From: Frankiales bacterium
GTDB taxonomy: Bacteria > Actinomycetota > Actinomycetes > Mycobacteriales > SCTD01
Assembly: GCA_025464695.1 (NCBI GenBank)
Contig: JAODNQ010000257.1
Location: 1 to 40,527, forward strand
Length of the DNA: 40,527 nt
Reading direction: 5' to 3'
Position 1 is the stretch's first letter; every line of letters starts with the position of its first letter. The position numbers and the translations under genes are program-made. Under the pieces are notes generated by a model. That model had not been told where the DNA came from. It saw only the letters and a list, made by a program, of their open reading frames with translations, and did no database searches. Of the stretch, positions 9,132-16,350 are shown piece after piece.

Positions 9132-9147
9132 GGTCCCTACGGTCCGC
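9132..9147 (+). promoter_or_regulatory. Leaderless promoter of the type II membrane protein gene
   Basis: GGTCCCTACGGTCCGC matches the promoter at 6587-6602 at 15 of 16 positions. Its -10 TACGGT (9138-9143) ends seven bases before the ATG at 9151, so the transcript is probably leaderless. Sharing this exact block suggests the two genes use the same sigma factor or activator. Confidence 0.5.
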
Positions 9148-9150
9148 AGC

Positions 9151-10476
9151 ATGAGCGTCACCGCGAAGCTGGACCAGGCGAGCATCCAGCTGGACGCCGG
9201 GGGTTCGGCCGTCATCCCCCTCCAGATCCGCAACGACAGCGACATCGTCGAGGGCTACACGCTGGCGGTCGTCGGCGTGCCGGCCGGCTGGGCCACGCTG
9301 GACCCCGAGAGCGTGTCCCTGTACCCGGGCGACACCACGACGGCGACCCTCACCTTCCACCCGCCGCGCAGCTCGGCGCTCCCCGCGGGATCGATGCAGT
9401 TCGGCGTCCGGGTGGTGCCGACCGAGCACCCCGCCGACGCCGTGGTCCCCGAGGGCGTCGTCGAGGTCCTGCCCTTCCTGGAGACCACGGCCGAGCTGGT
9501 CCCCCGCACCACGCGCGGCCGTCGCGGTGCGACGCACCGGGTCGCGGTCGACAACCGCGGCAACGTCCCCCTCGCCGTCGTCCTCACGGGCACGCCCGGG
9601 GGCGACGCCCTGCTCGTCCAGCCGCGCCCCGAGGGCCTGACGGTCCAGCCCGGGCAGGCCGCGTTCGTCGACGTCCGCGTGCGCCCGGTCCGCCGGCTGT
9701 GGAAGGGCCAGGCGCTGACCCACCCGTTCGGCGTCACCGTCACGCCGCGCGACGGCACCATCGTCAGCCTCGACGGCAGCCACGTGCAGGACGCGGTGCT
9801 GCCCAAGTGGTGGCTGCGCGCCCTGCTGGCCGTGCTCGGGCTGCTCGTGCTGCTGGCGGTGCTGTGGTTCGCGCTGCTGAAGCCGGCGATCAGCTCCGCG
9901 GCGGAGGACGCCGTCGCGGAACCACTGGCCGCCACGCAGGCAGACGCGGCCGCCGCGAAAGAGGCGGGCGCGGAGCAGGCGGCCGAGGCGGGTGCCGCTG
10001 CTGCCGGGGCGCAGAAGGCCGCGACCGAGGCGAACGCCGCGGCCGACAAGGCCAGCGTCCTCGTGGGCGTGCCGCGCGCGGCACCGACCGTGGTCGAGCC
10101 GGTCTCGCAGCGCCTGCAGGTCGCCACGCCGCTGGGCAGGGCCGGGACGGCGCGGTACGCGGTCGCCCCGGGTGCGTCCCTCGCGCTCAGCGACCTCGTC
10201 CTGCAGAACCCGCAGGGGGACTTCGGCCGCGTCACTCTGATGCTGGGGAAGCGCACCCTGCTCAGCCTCGCGCTGGAGAACTTCCGCGACCTGGACTACC
10301 ACTTCGTCGCCCCGATCCGCGCGACCGACAAGGAGCTGCTCGTGCTGGCCGTGCAGTGCCGCACCGTCGGGCGACCGCCTGCGCAGGTCCCCGCGCCGAC
10401 GTCCTGCGACACCGCGCTCTACTTCGGCGGAGAGCTCACCCGGCCGGCGCCCGTGCAGCAGGCCGCCGTCCGCTGA
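9151..10476 (+). CDS. eCIS-associated type II membrane protein with N-terminal Ig-like domains
   Basis: 441 residues, no signal peptide. Two beta-sandwich (NEW3/CARDB-like) domains at about 1-110 and 115-210 (IPLQIRNDSDIVEGYTL; GWATLDPESVSLYPGDTTTATL) are followed by one strong TM helix at about 221-243 (ALLAVLGLLVLLAVLWFALL). An Ala/Glu/Lys-rich helical stretch follows (about 250-290), then a globular C-terminal domain. With K/R-rich residues just before the TM (PKWWLR), the Ig part should stay in the cytoplasm and the C-terminal domain outside. Proteins with this opening (MSVTAxLD...GxxVxIPLQIRN...DIVEGY) are common in actinobacterial CIS loci, often mislabelled 'hydrolytic protein'. It may correspond to the membrane protein CisA described for Streptomyces CIS; this is recollection and needs an alignment. 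Docking of the cytosolic injection system to the membrane is inferred. Confidence 0.75.
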   Translation: MSVTAKLDQASIQLDAGGSAVIPLQIRNDSDIVEGYTLAVVGVPAGWATLDPESVSLYPGDTTTATLTFHPPRSSALPAGSMQFGVRVVPTEHPADAVVPEGVVEVLPFLETTAELVPRTTRGRRGATHRVAVDNRGNVPLAVVLTGTPGGDALLVQPRPEGLTVQPGQAAFVDVRVRPVRRLWKGQALTHPFGVTVTPRDGTIVSLDGSHVQDAVLPKWWLRALLAVLGLLVLLAVLWFALLKPAISSAAEDAVAEPLAATQADAAAAKEAGAEQAAEAGAAAAGAQKAATEANAAADKASVLVGVPRAAPTVVEPVSQRLQVATPLGRAGTARYAVAPGASLALSDLVLQNPQGDFGRVTLMLGKRTLLSLALENFRDLDYHFVAPIRATDKELLVLAVQCRTVGRPPAQVPAPTSCDTALYFGGELTRPAPVQQAAVR

Positions 10477-10791
10477 TCCCGCGGCGTGCTCGTCCACCCG
10501 CACGGGCACCGCGAGCGGCAGGCTCCTAGGCGGGGAGCGGCAGGCGGTGCGGCCGGGGCCACGTGCCGACGGCGGCGCGCTGATCGTCGTCGCTGGACCA
10601 GGTCGGGCGGCCAGCCCTGCCCTGCATCTGGTGCTGGACCGCGTCCTGGTCCAGCACCTCGTCGCTCCCGTCGTCGAGGCCGGGCCCGCCCCACGCGCAG
10701 CCGGCGGCGGACAGGAGTCGCCTGTCTCCCGGTCAAGGCCCTGCACGCGCGGACGGGCCGGCGCAGGTGCGCCGGCCCGTCTGCGGAGTGG
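10477..10791. other. 315-bp non-coding region between convergent genes
   Basis: No convincing gene. It holds a hairpin GTGCTGGACC (10631-10640) / GGTCCAGCAC (10648-10657) with a 7-nt loop, and a further GCTGGACCAGG copy at 10592-10602 that can pair with the right arm as an alternative. A terminator lies at the right end. On the minus strand a GTG-initiated frame of 43 codons (about 10529-10660) with GGGAG upstream has GC-rich third positions, but I recognise nothing in it. Confidence 0.5.
10752..10781. terminator. Bidirectional hairpin terminator
   Basis: GACGGGCCGGCGC (10752-10764), loop AGGT, and the exact complement GCGCCGGCCCGTC (10769-10781) form a perfect 13-bp stem. It lies eleven bases beyond the stop of the minus-strand membrane protein gene and downstream of the convergent plus-strand gene. 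No U-tract, as usual in actinobacteria. Confidence 0.8.
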
Positions 10792-11430
10792 TCAGACTGC
10801 TGCTGCCTCGGGGTGCCACCCGGGCAGGTGCACCGTCGCGTCGAGCGCGGACCGGCGGAAGTGGAACAGGCCCAGGACGCTGAGCAGGAGCATCACCGCT
10901 GCCCCCGCGAAGGCGCTGACGGCGGCGATGCCGGCGATGCGTCCCATGGTCCCGAAGGCGTAGGCGTTCAGCAGCAGCCCGCGCAGGGTCTCGCCCTTGA
11001 ACACCGTGTCGCGGACCGCGTTCAGCCCGGCGAGCTTGGCGTCCAGTGCCGTCGTCGGTGTCCCGGCCGCCTTGGCCGCGGCGATGTCGGCCTTGACGAC
11101 GTTCTGGTCGTCGCCGATCTCGGCGTAGGTCCGGCCGCCGCTGACCGCCTTCACGTGGACGCCGATGAAGTGGTCGGCGTACGCCTCGGCCTGCGCGCCG
11201 GTCGTCAGCTGCTGGCCGGCGTACTGGGTCAGGTAGGGCTTGATGGCGGGGTCGTCGAGGGCACCGCTGGCCACGGTGGGGATGAAGATCCGCTCCGCGG
11301 CGAGCTGGGTCTTGACCTGGTCGGCGACGAAGGTGGAGCCCCAGGTGAGGAGCCCGCCGGCGACGAGCAGGACGACCGCGAGGACCAGACCGCCCGCGGT
11401 CAGGAGGGCGTCGAACGTCTTGCGGCGCAT
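10792..11430 (-). CDS. Two-TM membrane protein of a conserved actinobacterial family
   Basis: 212 residues from ATG 11430 (GGAG nine bases upstream). TM helices at about 8-31 (LLTAGGLVLAVVLLVAGGLLTW) and about 158-188 (IAGIAAVSAFAGAAVMLLLSVLGLF) flank a loop of about 125 residues with the conserved PYLTQYAGQQLTTGAQAEAYADHFIGVHV and FKGETLRGLLLNAYAFG blocks. Both ends should be cytoplasmic and the loop outside. I recognise it as a widespread actinobacterial family of unknown function, frequently given the misleading database name 'LigA'. A DevR-type box with a matching -10 lies upstream (11481-11523), divergent from an equivalent box for the alcohol dehydrogenase gene, so hypoxia or NO induction is inferred. 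No catalytic motif is visible. Confidence 0.8.
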   Translation of the reverse strand: MRRKTFDALLTAGGLVLAVVLLVAGGLLTWGSTFVADQVKTQLAAERIFIPTVASGALDDPAIKPYLTQYAGQQLTTGAQAEAYADHFIGVHVKAVSGGRTYAEIGDDQNVVKADIAAAKAAGTPTTALDAKLAGLNAVRDTVFKGETLRGLLLNAYAFGTMGRIAGIAAVSAFAGAAVMLLLSVLGLFHFRRSALDATVHLPGWHPEAAAV

Positions 11431-11480
11431 GGTGAGCTCCGATCCGCAGCCGAGGCCCGGTGCCTCCGGCTGTGGCACCG

Positions 11481-11523
11481 ACGATGCTCCGTCGTCCCGC
11501 ACGGCTCCAGTGCCGAAGGTCCT
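11481..11523 (-). promoter_or_regulatory. DevR-type box and -10 for the two-TM protein gene
   Basis: Read on the minus strand: AGGACCTTCGGCACT (11523-11509), then 22 bp, then CATCGT (11486-11481). The box matches the window consensus GGGACCTYCGRCCCT at 13 of 15 positions. Expected transcript start is near 11474, about 44 nt before the ATG. Confidence 0.65.
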
Positions 11524-11552
11524 GACGCTCTCCGGCCGCCCTGCGCAGCACC

Positions 11553-11596
11553 AGGACCTTCTGCCCTGTCCTCGGGGACGGGCTCCGGTGGACGGT
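11553..11596 (+). promoter_or_regulatory. DevR-type box and -10 for the alcohol dehydrogenase gene
   Basis: AGGACCTTCTGCCCT (11553-11567), 23 bp, then GACGGT (11591-11596). With the divergent box at 11509-11523 it forms a 10-bp inverted repeat GAAGGTCCTG/CAGGACCTTC, explained by the two oppositely oriented operators. Confidence 0.6.
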
Positions 11597-11693
11597 GGCG
11601 GCGCGCCCCCGACGAGCCCGCTCGACCGGCTCCTCGGGCACGCGGGGTGCCGGGACCCCGGCACCCCGGTGTCATCGACCTGCGGAGCTCCTC

Positions 11694-12734
11694 ATGAAGG
11701 CCCTCGTCTACCACGGTCCCGGCAGCAGGAGCTGGGACGACGTCCCCGACGCCCAGCTCGTCGACGCGACCGACGCCGTCGTCCGGGTCACGTCCACCAC
11801 GATCTGCGGGACGGACCTGCACATCCTCAAGGGCGACGTCCCCGACACCGCGGTCGGCCGGATCCTCGGGCACGAGGCGGTCGGCGTCGTGGAGTCGGTG
11901 GGCAGTGCGGTCACCACCGTCCGGCCCGGCGACCGCGTCCTCGTCTCGTGCGTCAGCGCGTGCGGCCGCTGCCGCTACTGCCGGGAGGCCCGCTACGGGC
12001 AGTGCCTCGGCGGCGGCGGCTGGATCCTGGGCTACAAGATCGACGGGACGCAGGCGGAGCTGGTGCGCGTCCCGTTCGCCGACACCTCGACCTACCCCGT
12101 GCCCGCCGGCCTCGACGACGAGGCCGTGCTCATGCTCGCCGACATCCTGCCGACCGCGTACGAGGTCGGCGTCGTCAACGGCGGCATCCAGCCCGGCGAC
12201 ACCGTCGCGATCGTGGGTGCCGGCCCGATCGGGCTCGCCGCGATCAGCACCGCCAAGCTGTTCAGCCCCGCACTCGTCATCGCCGTCGACCTGGCCGACA
12301 GCCGCCTGGAGGCCGCGAAGCAGTTCGGCGCCGACGTCGTCGTCAACAACTCCCGCGAGGACGCGCACGCCGTCGTGGCCGCCCTGACCGAGGGGCTCGG
12401 CGCGGACGTCGCGATCGAGGCCGTCGGCGTCGCGGACACCTTCGAGCTGTGCACGACGCTGGTCCGGCCCGGCGGCAGGGTCGCCAACGTCGGCGTCCAC
12501 GGCGGACCCGCGGTCCTGCACCTCGAGGACCTGTGGACCCGCGACGTCACGATCACCACCGGGCTGGTCGACACCTGGTCCACACCCACCCTGCTCAAGC
12601 TCGTGCGCTCCGGCCAGCTCGACACCGGCGCGTTCATCACGCACCGGCTCCCGCTGCACGAGATCGAGCAGGCCTACGAGGTCTTCGGTGACGCCGGCAC
12701 CACGGGCGCCCTCAAGGTCGTCCTCCACGCCTGA
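11694..12734 (+). CDS. Zinc-dependent alcohol dehydrogenase (MDR family)
   Basis: 346 residues, ATG with GGAG nine bases upstream. The catalytic zinc site is C38 (ICGTDLH), H60-E61 (LGHEAVG); the structural zinc site is C90, C93, C96 and C104. The Rossmann motif GAGPIG is followed by VDLADSR, whose aspartate favours NAD+ over NADP+. Length and motif order fit medium-chain dehydrogenases that interconvert alcohols and aldehydes; substrate cannot be read from the sequence. The upstream DevR-type promoter suggests oxygen-limited expression, where reducing an aldehyde such as acetaldehyde would regenerate NAD+. That role is inference. It converges with the thioesterase gene; a weak hairpin (12740-12768) lies between. 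Confidence 0.9.
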   Translation: MKALVYHGPGSRSWDDVPDAQLVDATDAVVRVTSTTICGTDLHILKGDVPDTAVGRILGHEAVGVVESVGSAVTTVRPGDRVLVSCVSACGRCRYCREARYGQCLGGGGWILGYKIDGTQAELVRVPFADTSTYPVPAGLDDEAVLMLADILPTAYEVGVVNGGIQPGDTVAIVGAGPIGLAAISTAKLFSPALVIAVDLADSRLEAAKQFGADVVVNNSREDAHAVVAALTEGLGADVAIEAVGVADTFELCTTLVRPGGRVANVGVHGGPAVLHLEDLWTRDVTITTGLVDTWSTPTLLKLVRSGQLDTGAFITHRLPLHEIEQAYEVFGDAGTTGALKVVLHA

Positions 12735-12739
12735 CCCGT

Positions 12740-12768
12740 CCCGGACCCGACAGCGTCAGCCGTCCGGG
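12740..12768. terminator. Weak hairpin between convergent genes
   Basis: CCCGGAC (12740-12746) and GTCCGGG (12762-12768) form a 7-bp stem with a 15-nt loop just after the alcohol dehydrogenase stop. It may help end both convergent transcripts. Confidence 0.35.
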
Positions 12769-12797
12769 TAGGCGTGCCGGTCGGGGCCTGGCTCGTC

Positions 12798-13208
12798 TCA
12801 GCCCGCGTGCGTGCGCAGCGCCGCCCGCTGCGTCTCGGTCAGCTCCAGCGGCTGCTGCCCCGGGTAGTCGAAGCTGACCAGGACGGCCTCGGCACGGGCA
12901 GCGAGCTCATCGTGCTGCCGGACGTCGAGCCCGAGCCGGAACGACGTCCGGCCCACGTGCAGCACCCGGACCTCGACGACCAGCTCCCCGACGCCGACCT
13001 CGCGGTGGTAGTCGACCTCCAGCCGCGGGACGATGACCCCCGACCCGAAGCAGTCCAGCTCGGTGAGCAGCGCCATCCAGGCGTGGCCGCAGCGGCGCAG
13101 GATCATGTCGAAGTTCAGGTGCCGGCCACCGCCCGGCGCCGTCGGGTCCAGCTCGGCGGCGAGGGTGTCGAGGTCGTCGTCCCGGACGGCGGAGAGGTGT
13201 CGGTACAC
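12798..13208 (-). CDS. Acyl-CoA thioesterase-like hotdog protein
   Basis: About 136 residues from GTG 13208, with GGGAG ten bases upstream; a longer frame exists but its N-terminus is low-complexity. The sequence NFDMILRRCGHAWMALL, VIVPRLEVDYHREVGVGELVVEVRVLHVGRTSFRLGLDVR and AEAVLVSFD fits the 4HBT/thioesterase hotdog pattern, in which the ...VDYHREV... strand and RTSF...A.VSFD strands form the sheet. The usual N-terminal RWSDMD/GHVNN segment is altered, so the catalytic residue is not evident and the family call is moderate. It would hydrolyse a short acyl-CoA thioester in the cytoplasm. Convergent with the alcohol dehydrogenase gene; no DevR-type box seen. Confidence 0.65.
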   Translation of the reverse strand: MYRHLSAVRDDDLDTLAAELDPTAPGGGRHLNFDMILRRCGHAWMALLTELDCFGSGVIVPRLEVDYHREVGVGELVVEVRVLHVGRTSFRLGLDVRQHDELAARAEAVLVSFDYPGQQPLELTETQRAALRTHAG

Positions 13209-13251
13209 CTCCCCAGTCTCCCGGTCCGTCGTCCGGCCGGACGTCGCGGGC

Positions 13252-13686
13252 CTAGTCGAGGCAGAACTCGTTGCCCTCGACGTCCTGCATGACGAGGCAC
13301 GACTCGTTCTCCTCGTCCGCGAGCAGCAGCCGGACCCGGCGGCCACCGAGCGCGGTCAGGCGGTCCGCCTCCGCCTCGAGCACGGCGACCCGCTCGTCGC
13401 CCCGCAGCCCCACGCCGACCCGGACGTCGAGGTGCACCCGGTTCTTGGCGGTCTTGCCCTCGGGCACGCGCGGGAAGAACAGGCGCGGGCCGACGCCGGC
13501 CGGGTCCTGGCAGGCCCAGGCCGCGCCCTGCCGCTCCGGCGGCAGCGAGGCGTCGAAGGCCTCCCAGGACGCGCTGCCCGGAGGCGGCGGCGGGTCGACG
13601 TAGCCGAGCACGGCCTTCCAGAACGCCGCGACCGCCTGGGGCTGCGCGCAGTCGAAGGTCACCTGCACCTGCTTCACGTCCGCCAC
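13252..13686 (-). CDS. Glyoxalase-like (VOC fold) protein
   Basis: 144 residues starting at GTG 13686. MADVKQVQVTFDCAQPQAVAAFWKAVLGY is the classic first beta-alpha-beta module of VOC proteins; VHLDVRV opens the second, and MQDVEGNEFCLD closes it with the acidic C-terminal strand. This matches the glyoxalase-like family PF18029, in which only some metal ligands of true glyoxalases remain. Function is therefore open: a small-molecule binding, resistance or isomerase role is possible. A -10 TACTGT (13698-13693) lies six bases before the start, so its mRNA is probably leaderless. It is separately transcribed from the flavohemoprotein gene upstream, since its own promoter lies in the 51-bp gap. 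Confidence 0.8.
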   Translation of the reverse strand: MADVKQVQVTFDCAQPQAVAAFWKAVLGYVDPPPPPGSASWEAFDASLPPERQGAAWACQDPAGVGPRLFFPRVPEGKTAKNRVHLDVRVGVGLRGDERVAVLEAEADRLTALGGRRVRLLLADEENESCLVMQDVEGNEFCLD

Positions 13687-13692
13687 CGGACG

Positions 13693-13698
13693 ACAGTA
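13693..13698 (-). promoter_or_regulatory. Leaderless -10 element of the glyoxalase-like gene
   Basis: TACTGT on the minus strand, followed by CGTCCG and then the GTG start codon at 13686. Spacing equals that of the other leaderless promoters in this window. No -35 visible. Confidence 0.45.
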
Positions 13699-13737
13699 GG
13701 ACCGGCACCGGCCGGACGGGAAGCGGTCAGGTGCTCG

Positions 13738-14982
13738 TCACCCGGCGACGGGCGGCACCGCCCAGAGGTCCGGGCCGAACACCTCGTAGCGGATGTGCTC
13801 GGCGGGGACGCCCCGGGCGAGGAGGGCGGCGCGCACCTCGCGCATGAAGGGCAGCGGACCGCAGGTGAACACGTGCACGCCGGCCGGCAGCGGGACCTCG
13901 CTCAGGTCCATGAAGCCGCTCCGGGAGCGGCGGTCGCCGGGGGCGACGGTCTCGTACCAGGTGTAGGCGGTGAAGTCGTCCATCTGCCGCCCGGCGTGCA
14001 GCACGGTCTCGCGCAGCGCGTGGTCCTCGGCGGTGCGGTCGGCGTGCGCCACGACCACCGGCCGCTGGGGCTGCGTCCGGGCGAGGTGCTCGACGACGGG
14101 CAGCACGGTGGTGATGCCCGCTCCGGCCGTGACGAGCAGCAGCGGCGAGTCCGAGGACGGGACGACGAGGTCGCCCGCCGGCGCGCTGACGTCCACCAGG
14201 TCGCCGACGACGACGTCGTCGTGCAGGAACGACGACACCCGACCGTCGGGCGCTCCGCCCTTCCCGGTGACCTTGCGGACCGTGACCTGCAGCCGGGTGC
14301 CGACCGCGGTGGACGAGACGGTGTACTGGCGGGGCTGGCGGTCGCCGCCCGGCAGGTCGACGAACAGCGACACGTACTGCCCGGGCTCGATGGCCGGGAC
14401 CGGTGCGCCGTCGGCCGGCTCCAGCACGAGCGACACGACGTCGTCGGTCTCCTCGATGCGTCGCACCACGCGGAAGGGACGGGTGGGGGTCGCCGGGTCG
14501 ACGCCGGCCAGGGCGTAGAGCCTGGCCTCCTCGGCGACGAGCTGGGTGGCGAACAGCCAGTAGACCTCGGCCCAGGCGTCCGCGACCGCGGGCGTCACGG
14601 CGTCCCCCAGGACCTCGGCGACCGCTGCCAGCAGGTGGGTGCCCACGATCGTGTACTGCTCCGGGCGGATGCCGAGGGAGACGTGCTTGTGCGCGATGCG
14701 CGTCATGACGTGGGCGAACGACGGTGCGTCCGGGTCGATCAGCTGGACGGCGTAGGCGACGACCGAGGCGGCGAGGGCGCGGCTCTGCTCGCCCGTCGCC
14801 TGGTTGGCCAGGTTGAAGACCCGCAGCAGCTCCGGACGCTCGCCGAGCATGCGCGGGTAGAAGTGCGCGGTGATGGCGTCGGCGTGCTCGGCGACGACGG
14901 CCGCGGTGGCGGCGACCACCTCGACGGAGGCGGCGGACAGCGGGCTCGCGGAGACGGGGCGGGCGGGCAGGGTGGCGGTCAT
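13738..14982 (-). CDS. hmp: Flavohemoprotein (nitric oxide dioxygenase)
   Basis: 414 residues from ATG 14982, GGAGG eight bases upstream. Globin domain, about 15-150: distal Tyr B10 is Y42 (HFYPRML), Gln E7 is Q66 (FNLANQATGEQ) and the proximal His F8 is H100 (IAHKHVSLGI). FAD domain: RQYTVSS. NAD(P)H domain: AGAGITTVLPVVEHL and FTCGPLPFM. All catalytic landmarks of E. coli Hmp are present, so it should oxidise NO to nitrate with O2 and NAD(P)H in the cytoplasm. A perfect DevR-type box with -10 GACGGT lies upstream (15126-15168), giving a leader of about 138 nt with GC-rich hairpins. NO detoxification would also protect the heme sensor kinase encoded at 28526-30064 from prolonged signalling, an inference. 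Confidence 0.95.
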   Translation of the reverse strand: MTATLPARPVSASPLSAASVEVVAATAAVVAEHADAITAHFYPRMLGERPELLRVFNLANQATGEQSRALAASVVAYAVQLIDPDAPSFAHVMTRIAHKHVSLGIRPEQYTIVGTHLLAAVAEVLGDAVTPAVADAWAEVYWLFATQLVAEEARLYALAGVDPATPTRPFRVVRRIEETDDVVSLVLEPADGAPVPAIEPGQYVSLFVDLPGGDRQPRQYTVSSTAVGTRLQVTVRKVTGKGGAPDGRVSSFLHDDVVVGDLVDVSAPAGDLVVPSSDSPLLLVTAGAGITTVLPVVEHLARTQPQRPVVVAHADRTAEDHALRETVLHAGRQMDDFTAYTWYETVAPGDRRSRSGFMDLSEVPLPAGVHVFTCGPLPFMREVRAALLARGVPAEHIRYEVFGPDLWAVPPVAG

Positions 14983-15125
14983 CGGGAGGTCCTCCGGGCT
15001 GAGGCGGCTGGTCCGGCCGCGGGGCCGGTCCCGGCCGCGCGGGTCGTGCGCGGTCCAGCAGGTGCTGCGCATCGAGGACGTCGTGGTCGCGCTGTCGAGG
15101 CGGGCGCCGACGCGCGGCGGCCCCG

Positions 15126-15168
15126 ACCGTCGCAGCCGGTCGCGCGCCCGGCCAGGGTCGGAGGTCCC
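15126..15168 (-). promoter_or_regulatory. DevR-type box and -10 for hmp
   Basis: Minus strand: GGGACCTCCGACCCT (15168-15154), 22 bp, GACGGT (15131-15126). The box is identical to the one at 30875-30889 before the universal stress protein gene. Confidence 0.75.
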
Positions 15169-15197
15169 GCTCGCCGCACGCCGCCGGCCAGGGCCCG

Positions 15198-15240
15198 AGG
15201 ACCTCCGCCCCTCTCCGGGCCCCCGCTGCGCTCCTAGCGT
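15198..15240 (+). promoter_or_regulatory. DevR-type box and -10 for the carbamate kinase unit
   Basis: AGGACCTCCGCCCCT (15198-15212), 22 bp, TAGCGT (15235-15240). Transcription should start near 15247, ahead of the small frame at 15298 and arcC at 15428. Confidence 0.7.
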
Positions 15241-15297
15241 CGACGTCGTCCGCCTGCCCGCGCCCGCGGCACGTGCTGCACCGTCCCCGGAGGACCC

Positions 15298-15426
15298 GTG
15301 ACCTGCTCCCTGCCCTCGACCCGGCCGCCTGCCCCGGCGTCCGCGGGCGAGCTCCTCCGCCTCGTGCGACGTCGGTCCGCACCGGCCACGCCTCCCGCCG
15401 ACATACCCACCACGGGCAGGGGCTGA
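15298..15426 (+). CDS. Possible 42-residue leader protein upstream of carbamate kinase
   Basis: GTG start seven bases after a strong GGAGGA site; the frame ends with TGA one base before the carbamate kinase GTG. The product is Pro/Ala/Arg-rich (starts MTCSLPSTRPPAPAS, core ELLRLVRRRS) with no recognised domain. The good ribosome binding site, position immediately after a DevR-type promoter and tight spacing suggest translational coupling to arcC. Composition could equally reflect untranslated GC-rich leader, so existence of the protein is uncertain. Confidence 0.4.
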   Translation: MTCSLPSTRPPAPASAGELLRLVRRRSAPATPPADIPTTGRG

Positions 15427-15427
15427 C

Positions 15428-16336
15428 GTGCGCGTCGTGGTGGCCCTCGGGGGCAACGCCCTGCTGCGCCGGGGGGAGCGGCCCGACGCCGGGCCGCAGC
15501 TGGTGCACATCGAGGCGGCGGCAGCAGCCCTGGCCCCGCTCGCCCGCGAGCACGAGCTGCTCGTCTGCCACGGCAACGGGCCGCAGGTCGGGCTGCTCGC
15601 GCTGGAGAGCGGCGCGGACCGGTCGCTGTCGAGCGCGTACCCGCTGGACGCGCTCGTGGCCCAGACGCAGGGGATGATCGGCTACTGGCTCAGCCAGGCC
15701 CTGACCAACGCCGGCGTCGGCAAGCCGGTCCTGGCGCTCGTCACCCAGGTCCTCGTCGACGCCGACGACCCGGCCTTCGGCACGCCCACCAAGCCCATCG
15801 GCCCGGTGTACGAGCGGGAGGGGGCGGAGCGCCTCGCGGTCCAGCACGGGTGGCGCGTCGCCGCGGACGGACCGCACTGGCGCCGCGTGGTGCCGAGCCC
15901 GCTGCCCGTGCGCGTCCTGGAGCAGCCGGTGGCCGAGCAGCTGCTGGCGGGCGGGGCCGTGGTCGTCTGCGGCGGTGGCGGCGGGGCGCCGGTCGTCGAG
16001 GACGCCGACGGGCGGCTGCGAGGCGTCGAGGCCGTCGTCGACAAGGACCTGACCGCGGCGCTGCTCGCCGTCGCCCTGCGCGCCGACCGCCTCCTCGTGC
16101 TGACCGACGTGCCGACGGTCGTCGACCACTACGGGACCCCGGACGCCGTGCCCCTGCGCTCGCTCACCCTGGAGCAGGTGGCGGCCCGTCGCTTCCCGGC
16201 CGGCTCCATGGGCCCCAAGGTCGAGGCCTGCGCGCAGTTCGTCCGCACGACCGGCTCCCCCGCGACCATAGGGCGCCTGGAGGACGCGGCCGCCCTGCTC
16301 GCGGGGACGGCAGGGACGACGGTGCACGCCGGTTGA
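15428..16336 (+). CDS. arcC: Carbamate kinase
   Basis: 302 residues, GTG start. Family motifs in order: [15 protein letters not shown] at the N-terminus, [62 protein letters not shown] and [12 protein letters not shown]. These cover the nucleotide and carbamoyl-phosphate sites of the amino-acid kinase fold. It makes ATP from carbamoyl phosphate and ADP, releasing NH3 and CO2, or runs in reverse. No arginine deiminase or catabolic ornithine carbamoyltransferase gene is in the window, so the source of carbamoyl phosphate is unknown. Preceded by a DevR-type promoter, which points to substrate-level ATP formation under low oxygen. Confidence 0.95.
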   Translation: MRVVVALGGNALLRRGERPDAGPQLVHIEAAAAALAPLAREHELLVCHGNGPQVGLLALESGADRSLSSAYPLDALVAQTQGMIGYWLSQALTNAGVGKPVLALVTQVLVDADDPAFGTPTKPIGPVYEREGAERLAVQHGWRVAADGPHWRRVVPSPLPVRVLEQPVAEQLLAGGAVVVCGGGGGAPVVEDADGRLRGVEAVVDKDLTAALLAVALRADRLLVLTDVPTVVDHYGTPDAVPLRSLTLEQVAARRFPAGSMGPKVEACAQFVRTTGSPATIGRLEDAAALLAGTAGTTVHAG

Positions 16337-16350
16337 GCGGCGGGGCGGAC

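Larger units (their letters stand above)
14983..15297. other. 315-bp divergent promoter region hmp / carbamate kinase
   Basis: Contains two back-to-back DevR-type promoters (15126-15168 minus, 15198-15240 plus). The hmp leader (about 14983-15119) includes GC-rich self-complementary stretches such as CCGGCCGCGGGGCCGG. No further gene is supported until the small frame at 15298. Confidence 0.6.
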
